64,000 nucleotides of DNA from assembly GCA_907165275.2 (NCBI GenBank), contig OU015659.1:2832501-2896500 (forward strand), read 5' to 3'. The notes beneath the pieces are model-generated. The model did no database searches. It was not told where the DNA came from and was given only the letters and a program-made list of their open reading frames with translations. The translations under genes were made by a program, and so were the position numbers. This stretch comes from Zygaena filipendulae. Taxonomy: Eukaryota > Arthropoda > Insecta > Lepidoptera > Zygaenidae. Positions 22,947 to 33,429 of the stretch are shown here, piece after piece; position 1 is the stretch's first letter; every line of letters starts with the position of its first letter.

Positions 22947-24461
22947 AGAGAAAACTTTGTGAACTTTGAACAGATGGCTCTCTGTTATTATTGATTTACC
23001 TAAAAAGAGGTATTTTACAAAATTATGAATACCATTGAAGAAAAAGAAGAAGAAAGGGTAAGTATATACAATATTTTACAAATACTATTTCATTTCATAT
23101 ATAAAACTCTTTTGTCAAGTAAAAAGTTTAGGTAAGAGGCGAAACTTGTAAACTTCTGACCTTTTCGTTTCGAGAAAAAAAAAAAACTTGCCTCACAAAC
23201 TTTTCGTTGTGTAACTTCCAGCTTTTAACAAACTTAAAGTACGGAATGGCGTATCGGAAACACGTAAAATAGGTCTCAGGAAGCTTTCATTGTTGCCATT
23301 ATAGGATAAATTGGTCAATTCGATTGACTGATGTTTGTGATCGTTTCGCAAATATATCTCAAACGGCTTGGTTGATATTTTTTTAAAACGAACTCAATGC
23401 GCGCCGATGAAATAGCTTCCATTTCATGATTTTACGTGTTTTTTTTAAATTTCCTATCTTAAGGACAAAAAGATAAAACCTCGTCCTCAGTTTTTAAGGG
23501 AGTTCGAAAATAGGAAATTTGTTGTGAAAAATAAAAATGAAATGAAATTAGGTATAATACTTTATTGTATATCTAAAGTAGGTATTGCTACTATAAAAAC
23601 TTTCCAAAATGCTACAATGAAAGACATTATCGCTATCAAGTGAGGCTATTCTAATAAAAGATAACTTTTTCTTTTATTTACTTAAAGAGTTCAACTCCCA
23701 TTGATGAAACAAAAACACTCTATTTCATATATTTTTTTATTATATTAATGTTAGACAACCTACGTCATTTTTTTTTCAGTCTCAATTTATTTTCAATTTT
23801 ATCCTAACCGAATACCTACTTATCTAATGCTAAATTGTAACCTTTTGACAGAGTACGCAAGAGATTTGCTTATATGTATTATGTCTTTACATTAGGCACT
23901 TGTTTTTTTTCTCATGTATCTTGCTGAAATAAATGTTTTTTAAAAGCTTTTATTTAACTTGCAATGTATGTAACTATATTTGTACGGGTGCTATCTTGCA
24001 ACTCAATTTTGAAGCAGATATCTTCAACCGATTGAGCTGAAATTTTGTATATACGTTTATTTTGGATGACAATGAATGGTTTATTCTTTTAAGTGCATTC
24101 AAATAAAAGCTTGTTTTTAAAAAGGTTTTTAAAAGTTTTCTAACTTTTAATTTTTCTTTGTTTCTTTTTTACCGAATTACGAAATGAGGAAATGTAGGGT
24201 AATTAGTCAGTAGTCACAGCTAGCTAGCAATATTAACATCATTAATAATTGTGTAGATATATTATGTAGCGTGTAATGATGTATGTTTAGCACGCTATTT
24301 GTTCACGCTCGCGTTGCACTGAGGGATTTGGACCGCTGCCAAACTGATACCTTGCACTTTAGTAGGGCATTTATACCATCTTATGGCTTTGGTGGCATCA
24401 AAATATCTATTACATAATATTGTGAATTATAGATCACCTAGTTGTTACTGTTGTTTTTAAC
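22947..24461. other. Non-genic stretch
   Basis: No supported gene. ATG 23025 with the donor GGGTAAGTAT at 23057 is a possible tiny first exon (see findings). Otherwise AT-rich. Confidence 0.3.
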
Positions 24462-25230
24462 CGACTTCCGAAAAGGTGGAGGTTCTATGTTCGATTGTAT
24501 GTATGTTTTTTTTTTAATGTATGTTCACCGATTACTCGAAGACGGTTCGACTGATTTTAAAAATTCTTTTTTTGTTTAAAAGGGTATACTCCCAATTAGG
24601 TCCTATTGCCACTAAATCGGGATCTGATGATGGAATCTTGGAGAAATCGAGGGAACTCTTCAAAAATTATAGGCACACCTATAGCGATTTGGGTATTTTT
24701 TATAGTAAATCGTTCATTTGCTTTCGGAAAGCAAAATTTAAAGAAGTGGAACTGATGATGAAGACCACAGATGGTCATCGGAACTACTCAACAATAATAC
24801 GTATTTCACGGGTTCCGATTGGAGCGATTTTGAAAATTGTTTTTTTGTTTGAAAGAAGATACTCCCAAATTGATTCCTTTGTCACCAAGTCGAGATCTGA
24901 TGATGGGATCTTAGAGTAATCGAGGGGACTCTTCAATAATTATAGGTACACTTATAGTGATTTTTGTATTTTTTTATAGTAAATCGTTTATTTGCTTTCG
25001 GAAAGCAAAATTTGAAGAAGTGGAACTGATGATGAAGACCACAGATGCTCATCGGAACTACTCAATAATAGGTATTTCACGGGTTCCGATTCGTTAACTT
25101 TCATATGGTTTCTAAACAATTTATGCTCGTCACAATGTGTATGGTGAAGTAGAACTGATGGTGATGTACTACGAGTAGGAGAACTCCTCAACAATTAACG
25201 TCCCTGCGTCGGCAAAGGCAATATTTTGTA
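24462..25230 (+). repeat. Lepidopteran CCGACTTCCG repeat with internal tandem duplication
   Basis: Begins CCGACTTCCGAAAAGGTGGA. A unit of roughly 310 bp, marked by TTTGCTTTCGGAAAGCAAAA (about 24718 and 24993) and GATGATGAAGACCACAGATG (about 24756 and 25031), occurs twice in tandem. A related minus-strand copy lies at 61790-62195. The 132-codon frame across it is not a gene. Confidence 0.65.
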
Positions 25231-25330
25231 AAAGGTGATGAGCAGTTGACATTAGGCTATTGTAACTTAGAGAAATTACGAACTAAGTCACTTAAAAGCG
25301 AGAAATAAACAATTTTTTAACAAAAAAATT

Positions 25331-25721
25331 AAAACCGACTTCCAAAAACACAAAACTAAAAATCTAAAAATAAAAAGCTAAAAATAACAACATACCGATT
25401 TAATCCAAAAGACAAAAACACACGTAATATTATTATTGGTTTATGCTACCACTAATCGGTATGGAGTCGGTGACAAGCCAAATATGGAGAGGGTAGATGG
25501 GCTAAGTCGACTCCCGCCACTCCCGTTTATTTCCTTCGTGAGCAGAACAACCCAAGTGGGCAGACACCAGCGGGCTTGTCACCGAATTCAAACCGATCAG
25601 TGGTAGCACAAACCAATAATAATATTACGTGTTTTTGTCTTTTGGATAAAATCGGTATGTTGTTATTTTTAGCTTTTTATTTTTAGATTTTTAGTTTTGT
25701 GTTTTTTGGGAAGTCGGTTTT
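25331..25721. mobile_element. 390-bp foldback element
   Basis: Arms of about 135 bp run from AAAACCGACTTCC on the left to GGAAGTCGGTTTT on the right, and contain AACATACCGATTTAATCC and its inverted copy. A second inner pair is CGGTGACAAGCC/GGGCTTGTCACCG. The central segment of about 100 bp is GC-richer. No coding frame. Confidence 0.85.
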
Positions 25722-26158
25722 TTGTTACTTAATGGATTTGCAATAAATAAATAAATAATATACCCTTATAACTTTTTTACAGGTTTCTAAGTTTTGTTTT
25801 TCAAACACCAAATAAACATTTTTAACGAACAAATTTGATGTAAGTATTACACAAATTGTGAGTGCCATAAAATCTTATCGTACGCCAACTCTTCGGTTAT
25901 TTATACGTTTTTAATTAAATAGGGACTTAAATTAGTTAATTAACTGTGACGTTCAGGGAAACATGTTGAGTTAAAAGTTTTCAAATAGCATCTACTGGTA
26001 GAGCTTTTTTTATTTTCCGTAGCTATAACAAGTAGTCTAAGTTACATAAACTTTCTATATATTAATTATATTTTTTTTTACATATTTCTAATATGCAAAA
26101 ATGCCTACATTTTTGAATTTTAGAAATTTGTAAAAGAAATAAAAATAATGCGAGTAAA
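25722..26158. other. Non-genic stretch
   Basis: AT-rich with no supported feature. Confidence 0.35.
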
Positions 26159-26359
26159 TCTATACTACTATTATAAAGAGGAAAGATTAGATTTTTTGTT
26201 TGTTTGTTACGATTTAACTCAAAAACTACTGGACCGATTTCAAAATCCTTTCACTATTAGAAAGTTACATAATCCCTGAGTAACATAGGCTATATTGTAA
26301 TCCAGAATTCCCGCGGGAACTCTGAAATTAATGAGGGTGAAACTGCGGGGTACGGCTAG
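26159..26359 (+). mobile_element. Hel-A Helitron, full copy
   Basis: TC after A at the 5' end, GGGGTACGGCTAG before T at the 3' end, 201 bp. Confidence 0.8.
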
Positions 26360-27879
26360 TAGATAATAATATCGCTATAGCACAACCCATAGCAATGCGA
26401 TTTATAGAATTTCTATCTAACTACTGAAAAACTGCTTCACAGTTTTAAATTTTCTTTTGTTCAAACAGTTTGCTAAGTATTAATCTAGACAAACAACCAA
26501 GATTAATTGAATGTATTTACATTGTACATGTACCTAATTATATAAACAACTCAGAAGTTAGATAGGTAGGTATAACCCAATTTGAGGAAAGTAATTTTCT
26601 TCTTGCGTATAGAAGTTATATAATTATATCTCCTTTATATTATATTCAAGTGATGATTAAAATCATATTTATATATTCATTTATTTGGTAAATACCTAAT
26701 CATTAGGTACACGTCAAAAATATTACAGATTCAAATTTAAGTTATAGACATAGACATAACTTTAAATAACAAATACCTTCATATTACATAAAGAGTAATA
26801 AAATGCAACAAATTATGCAAAAAAATAAAGTGTAAATAATAAATAAATAAATAAATTTAAAAAATTTTATGTAACCACTGACAGTACCTATCTGGCTAAA
26901 TAATTATCTCATGAATAACTAAATTAAGTTTCGTTAAATAAACGTCCGTCGTAAAACAATATTATTTGCAAACCAAAACAGCGCTTTGCAGCAAAACGTA
27001 CAGCCATAAGTAGCACGCCATGGTAATGTAGCAAAATGAAACCATTGCTGGCACGCCAGCTGGAGAGAGTTTTTCACTTCATTTTATCAGGTAAAGGATG
27101 ATATGGAGAAATAGCCGTTTATTTTAAAATTATTGTATAACAAAAAGTTGTACAACAAAACGTAGTTTTGGTCTGATCAATCTGAAGTCTAGGAATGGAA
27201 TGACAAATTTGCAATATAAACAAAAAATATAAAATACATGATGATTGAATTTAAAAAAGGAATGCCAAAATAGAATAAAAAAATATAGTAACTTTAAAAA
27301 TAAAGACAATATAAATTAGGCACGATAGTGGCATACTGCCGCCAACCACCTTGTTACAGTTTACACCAGTAAACCACCACCAGGTAGTGGGTTTGATTTC
27401 GTATAGGGGATTAAGTAGATCTGTTTGTTGTGAAGTGGATTATTTATTTATTTATTTAATTATGTACATACATGCCTCTGTAGTTTTTGGCAAGACGGGA
27501 ATAAAAATAAGTTTATAATTCAGTTTTATCATCAGTTGGTATTAATACATTTTAAAGATATCAAAAGTTGTAATAGATGATGTTATCTACAAGAATTTAT
27601 GGTTTAGGTACGTGAAAAAAAATTTGTACGGTTTAAACTTTCAAAAACTTTAAGATTTTTGGGGCTTACTAAATAACAAATCACATCAAAAACTCACTGA
27701 AGAATCCACTAAATTTATTATTTCCTTTACCGTAAAGTTAAAATGTTTTAATATTCAATATAGGTATTCAATGTTAATTCCATATACTTACTTACTTATC
27801 AAAAACTAGAAGACATTATCTCATTCAAACCAATTTACGTAGTAAGTGTATTTCCGTGATATTTAAAAAAAAATATATA
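26360..27879. other. Non-genic stretch
   Basis: Bases 27310-27440 look like an old SINE or LINE tail (GTGAAGTGGATTATTTATTT). A possible first coding exon, ATG 27036 to donor 27091, is noted in the findings. Nothing else is supported. Confidence 0.3.
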
Positions 27880-28280
27880 CAACGTGTTAATGAATTAACT
27901 GAAAACCTGATACACCCCATTTAAAAAAATAAACAATAATATGATAAAAATATATTTTAACAATAATATGATAAAAATATATTTTAACAATAATATGATA
28001 AAAATATATTTTATGTCAAAAAAAAATTATACTTTAAAAGTTATTCAACATTAGTTTGGAGGTGACCTATCTACGAAATTCCAAGCGCTACACCCACGCC
28101 TACCGGTTCGAATTTTTTGCTGCGGGTGGCGTACGCGCCAAATATTGTATTATAAATAATTTAGACATGGGCTAATAAAAATGAAAAAATATAACCTATA
28201 TTAAAACATAGTGCGATCGATTCGCTAATTGATTCTGAGCAAACTACTTTCTAGTTTTCAGTTAATTCATTAACACGTTG
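27880..28280. mobile_element. Family M MITE, copy 4 (uninterrupted)
   Basis: CAACGTGTTAATGAATTAAC to TTAATTCATTAACACGTTG, flanked by TATA on both sides. Contains three copies of a 27-bp unit (AACAATAATATGATAAAAAT...) at about 27931-28012. This copy is the empty-site reference for the Helitron insertion in copy 2. Confidence 0.85.
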
Positions 28281-29380
28281 TATAAATTGGCTTCAAAACA
28301 AATTGAACGAATGCGTCAAACATAATTTGTGCTTATTTTTAAAATTCCAGTTATATCTATCCTCTATATTTTAACGATTAACGATAATACTTAAACCTTA
28401 TTTTTAACCGTGAAGGCAAACGCAGAAAGAAAAAGTGATTTTATTCATTCAAATTTATTTTTATACAATTTACATATTTACAACTGAATATAAAGTGGAT
28501 ACGTATAAATAAATGCATGAGTGTATGATATTCCTTTGGAGGATTCCCGGAGTAAAAATGACTTTGTCACATACAAAAATTCGCACGTAAGAAGTGAAAA
28601 TGTGATTTTTAAGCCGATATGAATTATTTAATTTTATTTTCTTTATTTTCTTTATTTCAACATAAACAGATTTTAACACTAGTAGGACTTTACTTTACCT
28701 ACTTAATATAGCCCATTTTACTGGCAGTGATGATTTTTGATTGTCTGTTAAACTAAAATTCTCTTATTTCTCAGTTATTATAATCTTTTGTATCGTGATG
28801 AATCATTTTTGTTGTTCTTGTAAGTATTATTTTGTCGCAGCACAGCCGTACAAATAAATAGTTATGGTTGCTAGCAAAGAGAATAGGTATGACCATTATG
28901 GTGATATCGCGATCATAGCAAGTTTTAATAGCTACAGCTTTTGAAGTATGTTGTTATCACTAATATTATTATATACGTATTATAACTTTAAACTGAGTGT
29001 TTCTGCTACTGGAGTGTTTGTTGCGCAGCTACTTCTCTTCAGCCATAGCACTAGGAAGCTGTGAAAAGTGGATATTTTAAGGGTGCAGGCTGTCAGTAAA
29101 TGTAACTTTATTGACGTCAAAAAGAGCCACATTATGGGCCAAATTTGAATAAATTATTGGACCAGAGTGAAGGTAATCACTACGGATTTGAGTTTGACTT
29201 TGTTGATCGCCAGTAGGTAATTATTGCTGTAATAAAGTTCATATTATGCAATGCAAGAAACCATACAACCGCCTTGGTTCCGTTTTCTAACGAACAATGT
29301 AAGCAATTAAAGTTACGTAATTGCACTGCTGATTAAGTACTGTCGTCATTGGTAATCATTAATCCTTACTATTAGGTATA
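28281..29380. other. Non-genic stretch
   Basis: Bases 29008-29070 (GTTTGTTGCGCAGC, then CAGCCATAGCACTAGGAAGC) belong to a LINE-tail motif also seen near 30260 and 46360. No gene. Confidence 0.35.
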
Positions 29381-29880
29381 ATTAATGCGAATGTGATTTG
29401 ATTTGTTTGTTACGCTTCCACGCTTAAACTACTCAAAATATGATCTGATTATTGTCAGGGGTAGGTACAGAAAAAGACAAGCTACTTTTATGCCAAAATT
29501 TATTTTACAGCGAAGATAGCTCAGTGGTTAGGGCGTTGGGATCAAACGCCGCAAAGCGTAGGTTCAAACCCTAACAATAAGCTTGAGCTGTCGGTGAAGG
29601 AAAACACCGTGAGAAAACCATAGCATGGTGTTAGGGCACTTTCTAGTGCCCGACTGGCTATCTACCACCTTCAAGTTGAAAAATCTGTCGCCAAGCACCT
29701 GACGGTGTGTTCTGACACGCACCTGCATGCCTTCTGGTGTTGCAGGTGTCCATGAGCGGCGGTAATCACTTACCATCAGGTGTGCCACTTGCCCGTTTGC
29801 CCCCTAATATGACATATTAAAAAAAAAATAACCTGAGGGAACTTCGAAATAATGTTCGAAAGGGGCTTATTCCAAAATGG
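29381..29880 (+). mobile_element. Hel-A Helitron interrupted by a SINE
   Basis: The left part (GCGAATGTGATTTGATTTGT to CTTTTATGCC) and the right part (GAGGGAACTTCGAAATA) bracket the SINE at 29509-29829. Confidence 0.55.
29509..29829 (+). mobile_element. tRNA-derived SINE, full length
   Basis: The tRNA-like head has an A box (TAGCTCAGTGG, 29517) and a B box (GGTTCAAACCC, 29561), both needed for RNA polymerase III. The body ends with the conserved lepidopteran tail GTAATCACTTACCATCAGGT, then a poly(A). It resembles the HaSE2-type SINEs of moths. 5'-truncated inverted relatives lie at 47890-48115 and 52111-52186. Confidence 0.85.
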
Positions 29881-29983
29881 TCCCATTTAAATTTAATATA
29901 GATCTGATGATGAGTCTCGGAGACAGACAACGGAACTCTTAAAGTCGTCATTTTGACACTATAAATCAATTACTACAGGTACT

Positions 29984-30180
29984 TACGGCCGCACTCTGAG
30001 TCGACTTTAATGGTTACTTAGTTAAGTATAGATTTTTAAAACAAAGCTGCCGCAATCAGAGACGTTCAGTAAATTAATGTTAATTGTCATTTAATGAGAT
30101 GTAACTTAATTAGTTAAATGCCAATTGACATTAATTTATTAAACTTGAGGCAGTTTTGTTATTTCAAAACAAAACTGTTC
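29984..30180. mobile_element. Foldback MITE family F, copy 2, rearranged
   Basis: The left arm matches 1299-1535 (GGCCGCACTCTGAGTCGAC). The right arm lost its outer part and ends in a second small palindrome, CAGTTTTGTT/AACAAAACTG. Confidence 0.75.
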
Positions 30181-30322
30181 AGCTCAAAATTTAGTTCAGC
30201 TAGTCTATTTATGTAATTACTAAAAAAGTTATTAATATAGTGATAGCTGATGCTTCGCTCTTCACAGCTTCCTAATGCTATGGCTGAAGAGCACGCTGAT
30301 TCGCGATAAGAAAAAATCCTAC

Positions 30323-30480
30323 CTGTGGACCGCTGTGGGTCGATTTGCGCGTGCAGTATAGAAAGGCCGGGCACGACGATGGCGGGCAGGGTGCGCGAGC
30401 GCAGCAGGGGCGGGGGGGCGCGCCGCCCGCCCGCCGAGCTGCCCAGGGCCTCCGCCGCCGCCGCCGCTGCAGCCGCCGCA
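30323..30480 (-). CDS. Isolated coding exon, unknown gene (exon B)
   Basis: On the minus strand a strong acceptor (TTTATCTTTTCTTATCTTGCAG) precedes a 158-bp GC-rich exon that ends at a donor (CCACAG then GTAGGATTT). One nucleotide completes the previous codon, then 52 codons and one base follow. It encodes a run of nine alanines, a Gly/Arg/Pro-rich stretch and the well-formed segment RTLPAIVVPGLSILHAQIDP. GC content and CpG are far above the surroundings, which suits a conserved coding exon. I do not recognise the protein. The entry phase matches the exit phase of the exon at 48363-48481, so they may belong together. The alternative, a chance GC island, is less likely given both splice sites. 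Confidence 0.6.
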
Positions 30481-30572
30481 CTGCAAGATAAGAAAAGATA
30501 AACTTTATTTAGCAGAATAATTCCAACATTTCAGCAAATCATAATTACAACATTATTTTCAATTTATTCAGT

Positions 30573-30752
30573 GACTTGCTGTTCCCCACGCTTTCATCCG
30601 CGATAGTTTCGAAGTTCCCACGGGAATTCCGGGACAAAAAAACCCTATGTCCCTGACAACTTGTGTGCAAAACTTCATGATGATCGGTAGAGTAGTTGAA
30701 GCGTTAAAGCGTAACAAACAAACTCACATTCGCATTTATTAAGTAATAAACT
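30573..30752 (-). mobile_element. Hel-A Helitron, diverged
   Basis: Contains TTCCCACGGGAATTCCGGGA and the terminal-type CACATTCGCATTTATTAAG; the 3' CTAG is lost. Confidence 0.6.
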
Positions 30753-30810
30753 GACCGAATTATTACTACAGATTATGACAGCAAGGTGGGCTTTAAAAAA
30801 TTATAAAACT

Positions 30811-30950
30811 GCTGTTTTCCGCGGTTTCACCCGCTTTAATTTCAGAGTTCCCCAGGGAATTCCGGGATACAAAGTATCCTATGTCTTTCTCTATAGATAC
30901 CTCTGATAATATGTATGCAAAATCATGACGATTTTGTTTTCAGTGGTTCT
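30811..30950 (-). mobile_element. Hel-A Helitron fragment
   Basis: CCGCGGTTTCACCCGC and GGGAATTCCGGGATAC core boxes; 5' part missing. Confidence 0.55.
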
Positions 30951-31244
30951 ATAGTTACCTACTGAACAGAATTGAACTCAAAGAAGCTACTCGTATGTTC
31001 GATCGTTCAATAAAGATTTGAAATCCGCTATCTAAGGCAATAGAAAATGCAACAATTGCTATAACGAACTGAAAGGCAACATAAGAAATGTGGTTAATCT
31101 TTTAACGATACAATCACCATCGAATATCACGAAATTTTCTGTCTTTAATAAACTATTTTTGTGATCCAAATCTAAATCTATATACCTATTTCTACTCGTA
31201 TATAGGTATAAAAATGAATCTATACTTCCCTTGGTCATGGCATC

Positions 31245-31490
31245 ACGCGTGAACGGCCGGACCAATTTCAAAATTCTATTAAGTTTGTTATTGTAAGGAG
31301 AAGGTTCTTATGAAAGAAGTTTGGAGTTCGTGCGGGAATTCCGAAACACAAGCGGATGAATCTCCGAAACGGTTGGACCGATTTTTATGGGACTTTCACT
31401 GCTGATGTTATAAGAAGGAAATTAGGTTACTTATGGAGTTGCTGCGATAATTCCGAAACACACGCGGGTGAAACTGCAGGTGACGGCGAG
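31245..31490 (+). mobile_element. Hel-A Helitron, composite
   Basis: Two core boxes; ends GACGGCGAG, degraded from CTAG. Same layout as 17375-17693. Confidence 0.55.
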
Positions 31491-31732
31491 TAACTTTTAT
31501 AAAACCGTGTATTATATCGTTATGCAATTTGAAGGCATTCCCGTAAGCGTAAGAAAGATACAGTTACCATAGAAATGGAGAATAAGTACGGCTTATAAGT
31601 CCTAGACCTTTTCAAGTTCATGAAACAGAAGGAAATTAACGAGCGCTAGCTGGAGAAAGTAATAAAACGAACCTTTTAAAGTTTAATAAATCACAGAAAA
31701 CCAAGAAATTATTTTATTTTATTAAGTAGGTA

Positions 31733-31940
31733 CTAGCTGATCCCGGCGGTTCCACCCACGTTAATTTTGGAGTTCCCGCGGGAATTCCGGGATAAGAAGC
31801 ACCCTATGTCCTTCCTTCTCTATATCCCTGACAACGTGTATGCAAAATTACATGATGATCCATTCAGCCGTTGAGACGTGAAAGCGTAATAGACAGACAG
31901 ACCGACAGTGAGACAGAGTTACTTTTGCATTTATAATAGG
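31733..31940 (-). mobile_element. Hel-A Helitron, full copy
   Basis: 3' end CTAG next to A on the plus strand; core CCCGCGGGAATTCCGGGATA; 5' end near TTTATAATAGG. Confidence 0.75.
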
Positions 31941-32198
31941 TAAATGGTAGATATTCGGGACTAAATAGAACTCTATATTGGCATTGGTTGTACAAAACGA
32001 TCCGATGCAACTACCCCACAGTTTAATATACGAGTATTACACCTTGACATTTTCCATACACGACAGACAAAAGCACGAAAAAGCCACTAAGAGAGCCAGT
32101 GAAAGACGATATCGTGGTGATAATGTTCTCGCATGGACTCTTTATCTACAGTAAAGAGTCGTTGGAATGGCAACGCGCACGAATAGTACTCTAGATGG

Positions 32199-32208
32199 TT
32201 ATAAATAG
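32199..32208 (+). promoter_or_regulatory. Possible TATA box
   Basis: TTATAAATAG lies about 35 bp before ATG 32242, which opens a 22-codon frame with a hydrophobic segment (VVFIIFTSLQL). No splice site or longer frame follows, so this is only suggestive. Confidence 0.2.
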
Positions 32209-32734
32209 TCACCGAACGAGACATCTGTTGCTCACCATTTTATGGTTAAATATTATATTAGGTTGGATGTTGTATTTATTATCTTTACAAGTTTGCAACT
32301 TACGATCTAACAATGCTCCTTGATATGTCCTGCTTTTTTTGTTTTTTCTACAATAGATCAATAGTAGTTACTATTTCACTTTGTATATTTTAACTTTTGG
32401 GATGATGATCGTTTAATTGAGTGGTCGTCGAGATTAGTTCGGATTGTTTATTTTCTAATTTAATATCCTGTAATTATACACATGATCGATAGTTCGTACC
32501 GTGTCAAAATTCAGTTGGTTTAGTTCAGATATTTAGAATTAGTAGTTTGTGAAGAGTTGTTTGATTAAAACCCTTTAAACGGTCAATCCCTACTTTCACT
32601 ATATATATAATATGTATTATAAATGCGCAGGTAACTCTGTCTGCCTGTCTGTCTGTTCCGCTTTCACGTCTTAACGGCTCTACCGATCATCATGAAATTT
32701 TGTACACACGTTGTCAGAGGTACAGAGAAGGACA

Positions 32735-32882
32735 TGTAGAACTCGTAGAAGGGCCAGTTAGTAAAAATGCGTAGTGCTCTTGCGACGGAGATTTATTGGA
32801 GACACTTAATTTGACATTGAATGCATAGGCATAGACAGTAAATATATCATAGACAATATTATTTACTTTAATGTTTCCAACA
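32735..32882 (-). repeat. 3' LTR of the BEL/Pao element
   Basis: 148 bp, 145 matches to the other LTR by eye. Differences are at the fifth base, in GAG(A/T)CAC and in CATA(G)(G/C)CAT. Confidence 0.92.
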
Positions 32883-33429
32883 TACTCCCAACAACAACAA
32901 ATGCTTCGATCTTGAGTGGACTGTATGAGGAACGTTTGGGTTCAAAGTGCTAATCTGGATGGATTGTTGTTAACAGTTCTGCTAGAGACATCAAGTTTGA
33001 CTGCAAATGTTATGCAAACAATTAATTGAATAAACCACTTATTTCTATGCACAGCTTTCTTAATTATTTGCCCTATGCATTGCTTACAATCCTTGCTATT
33101 TTATCGTTACACTTAAAATTGATAGTAAATATTGTAAGTATTTACTATAAGTATAAAACAAGGTATACAATTGGTAAGTTTTAAAGTACATCGGTAAGTA
33201 TAATTATACTATGCTTAGATTTGGTACATTGAAGTGGATTATGCTTACAAATTATATAATTTAATTTTGATGTATGAGTAGTTAGGTACACTTACACTTA
33301 GGGTGTATTTATGAGCGTAAATCCTTATTGACTGTAGTATTATTATTTACTACAGTAACTACTTCTACATAACATAATCAATGATATTACATATAACTAT
33401 TTTGATACTGAAAGTTAATTTACATTAAT

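Noticed and set aside
24521..24919. 132-codon plus-strand frame.
   Set aside because: It lies entirely in a dispersed repeat with an internal duplication; the peptide is itself duplicated in the same way.
29509..29582. Plus-strand tRNA gene.
   Set aside because: A and B boxes are good, but the sequence continues into the known SINE body and poly(A).
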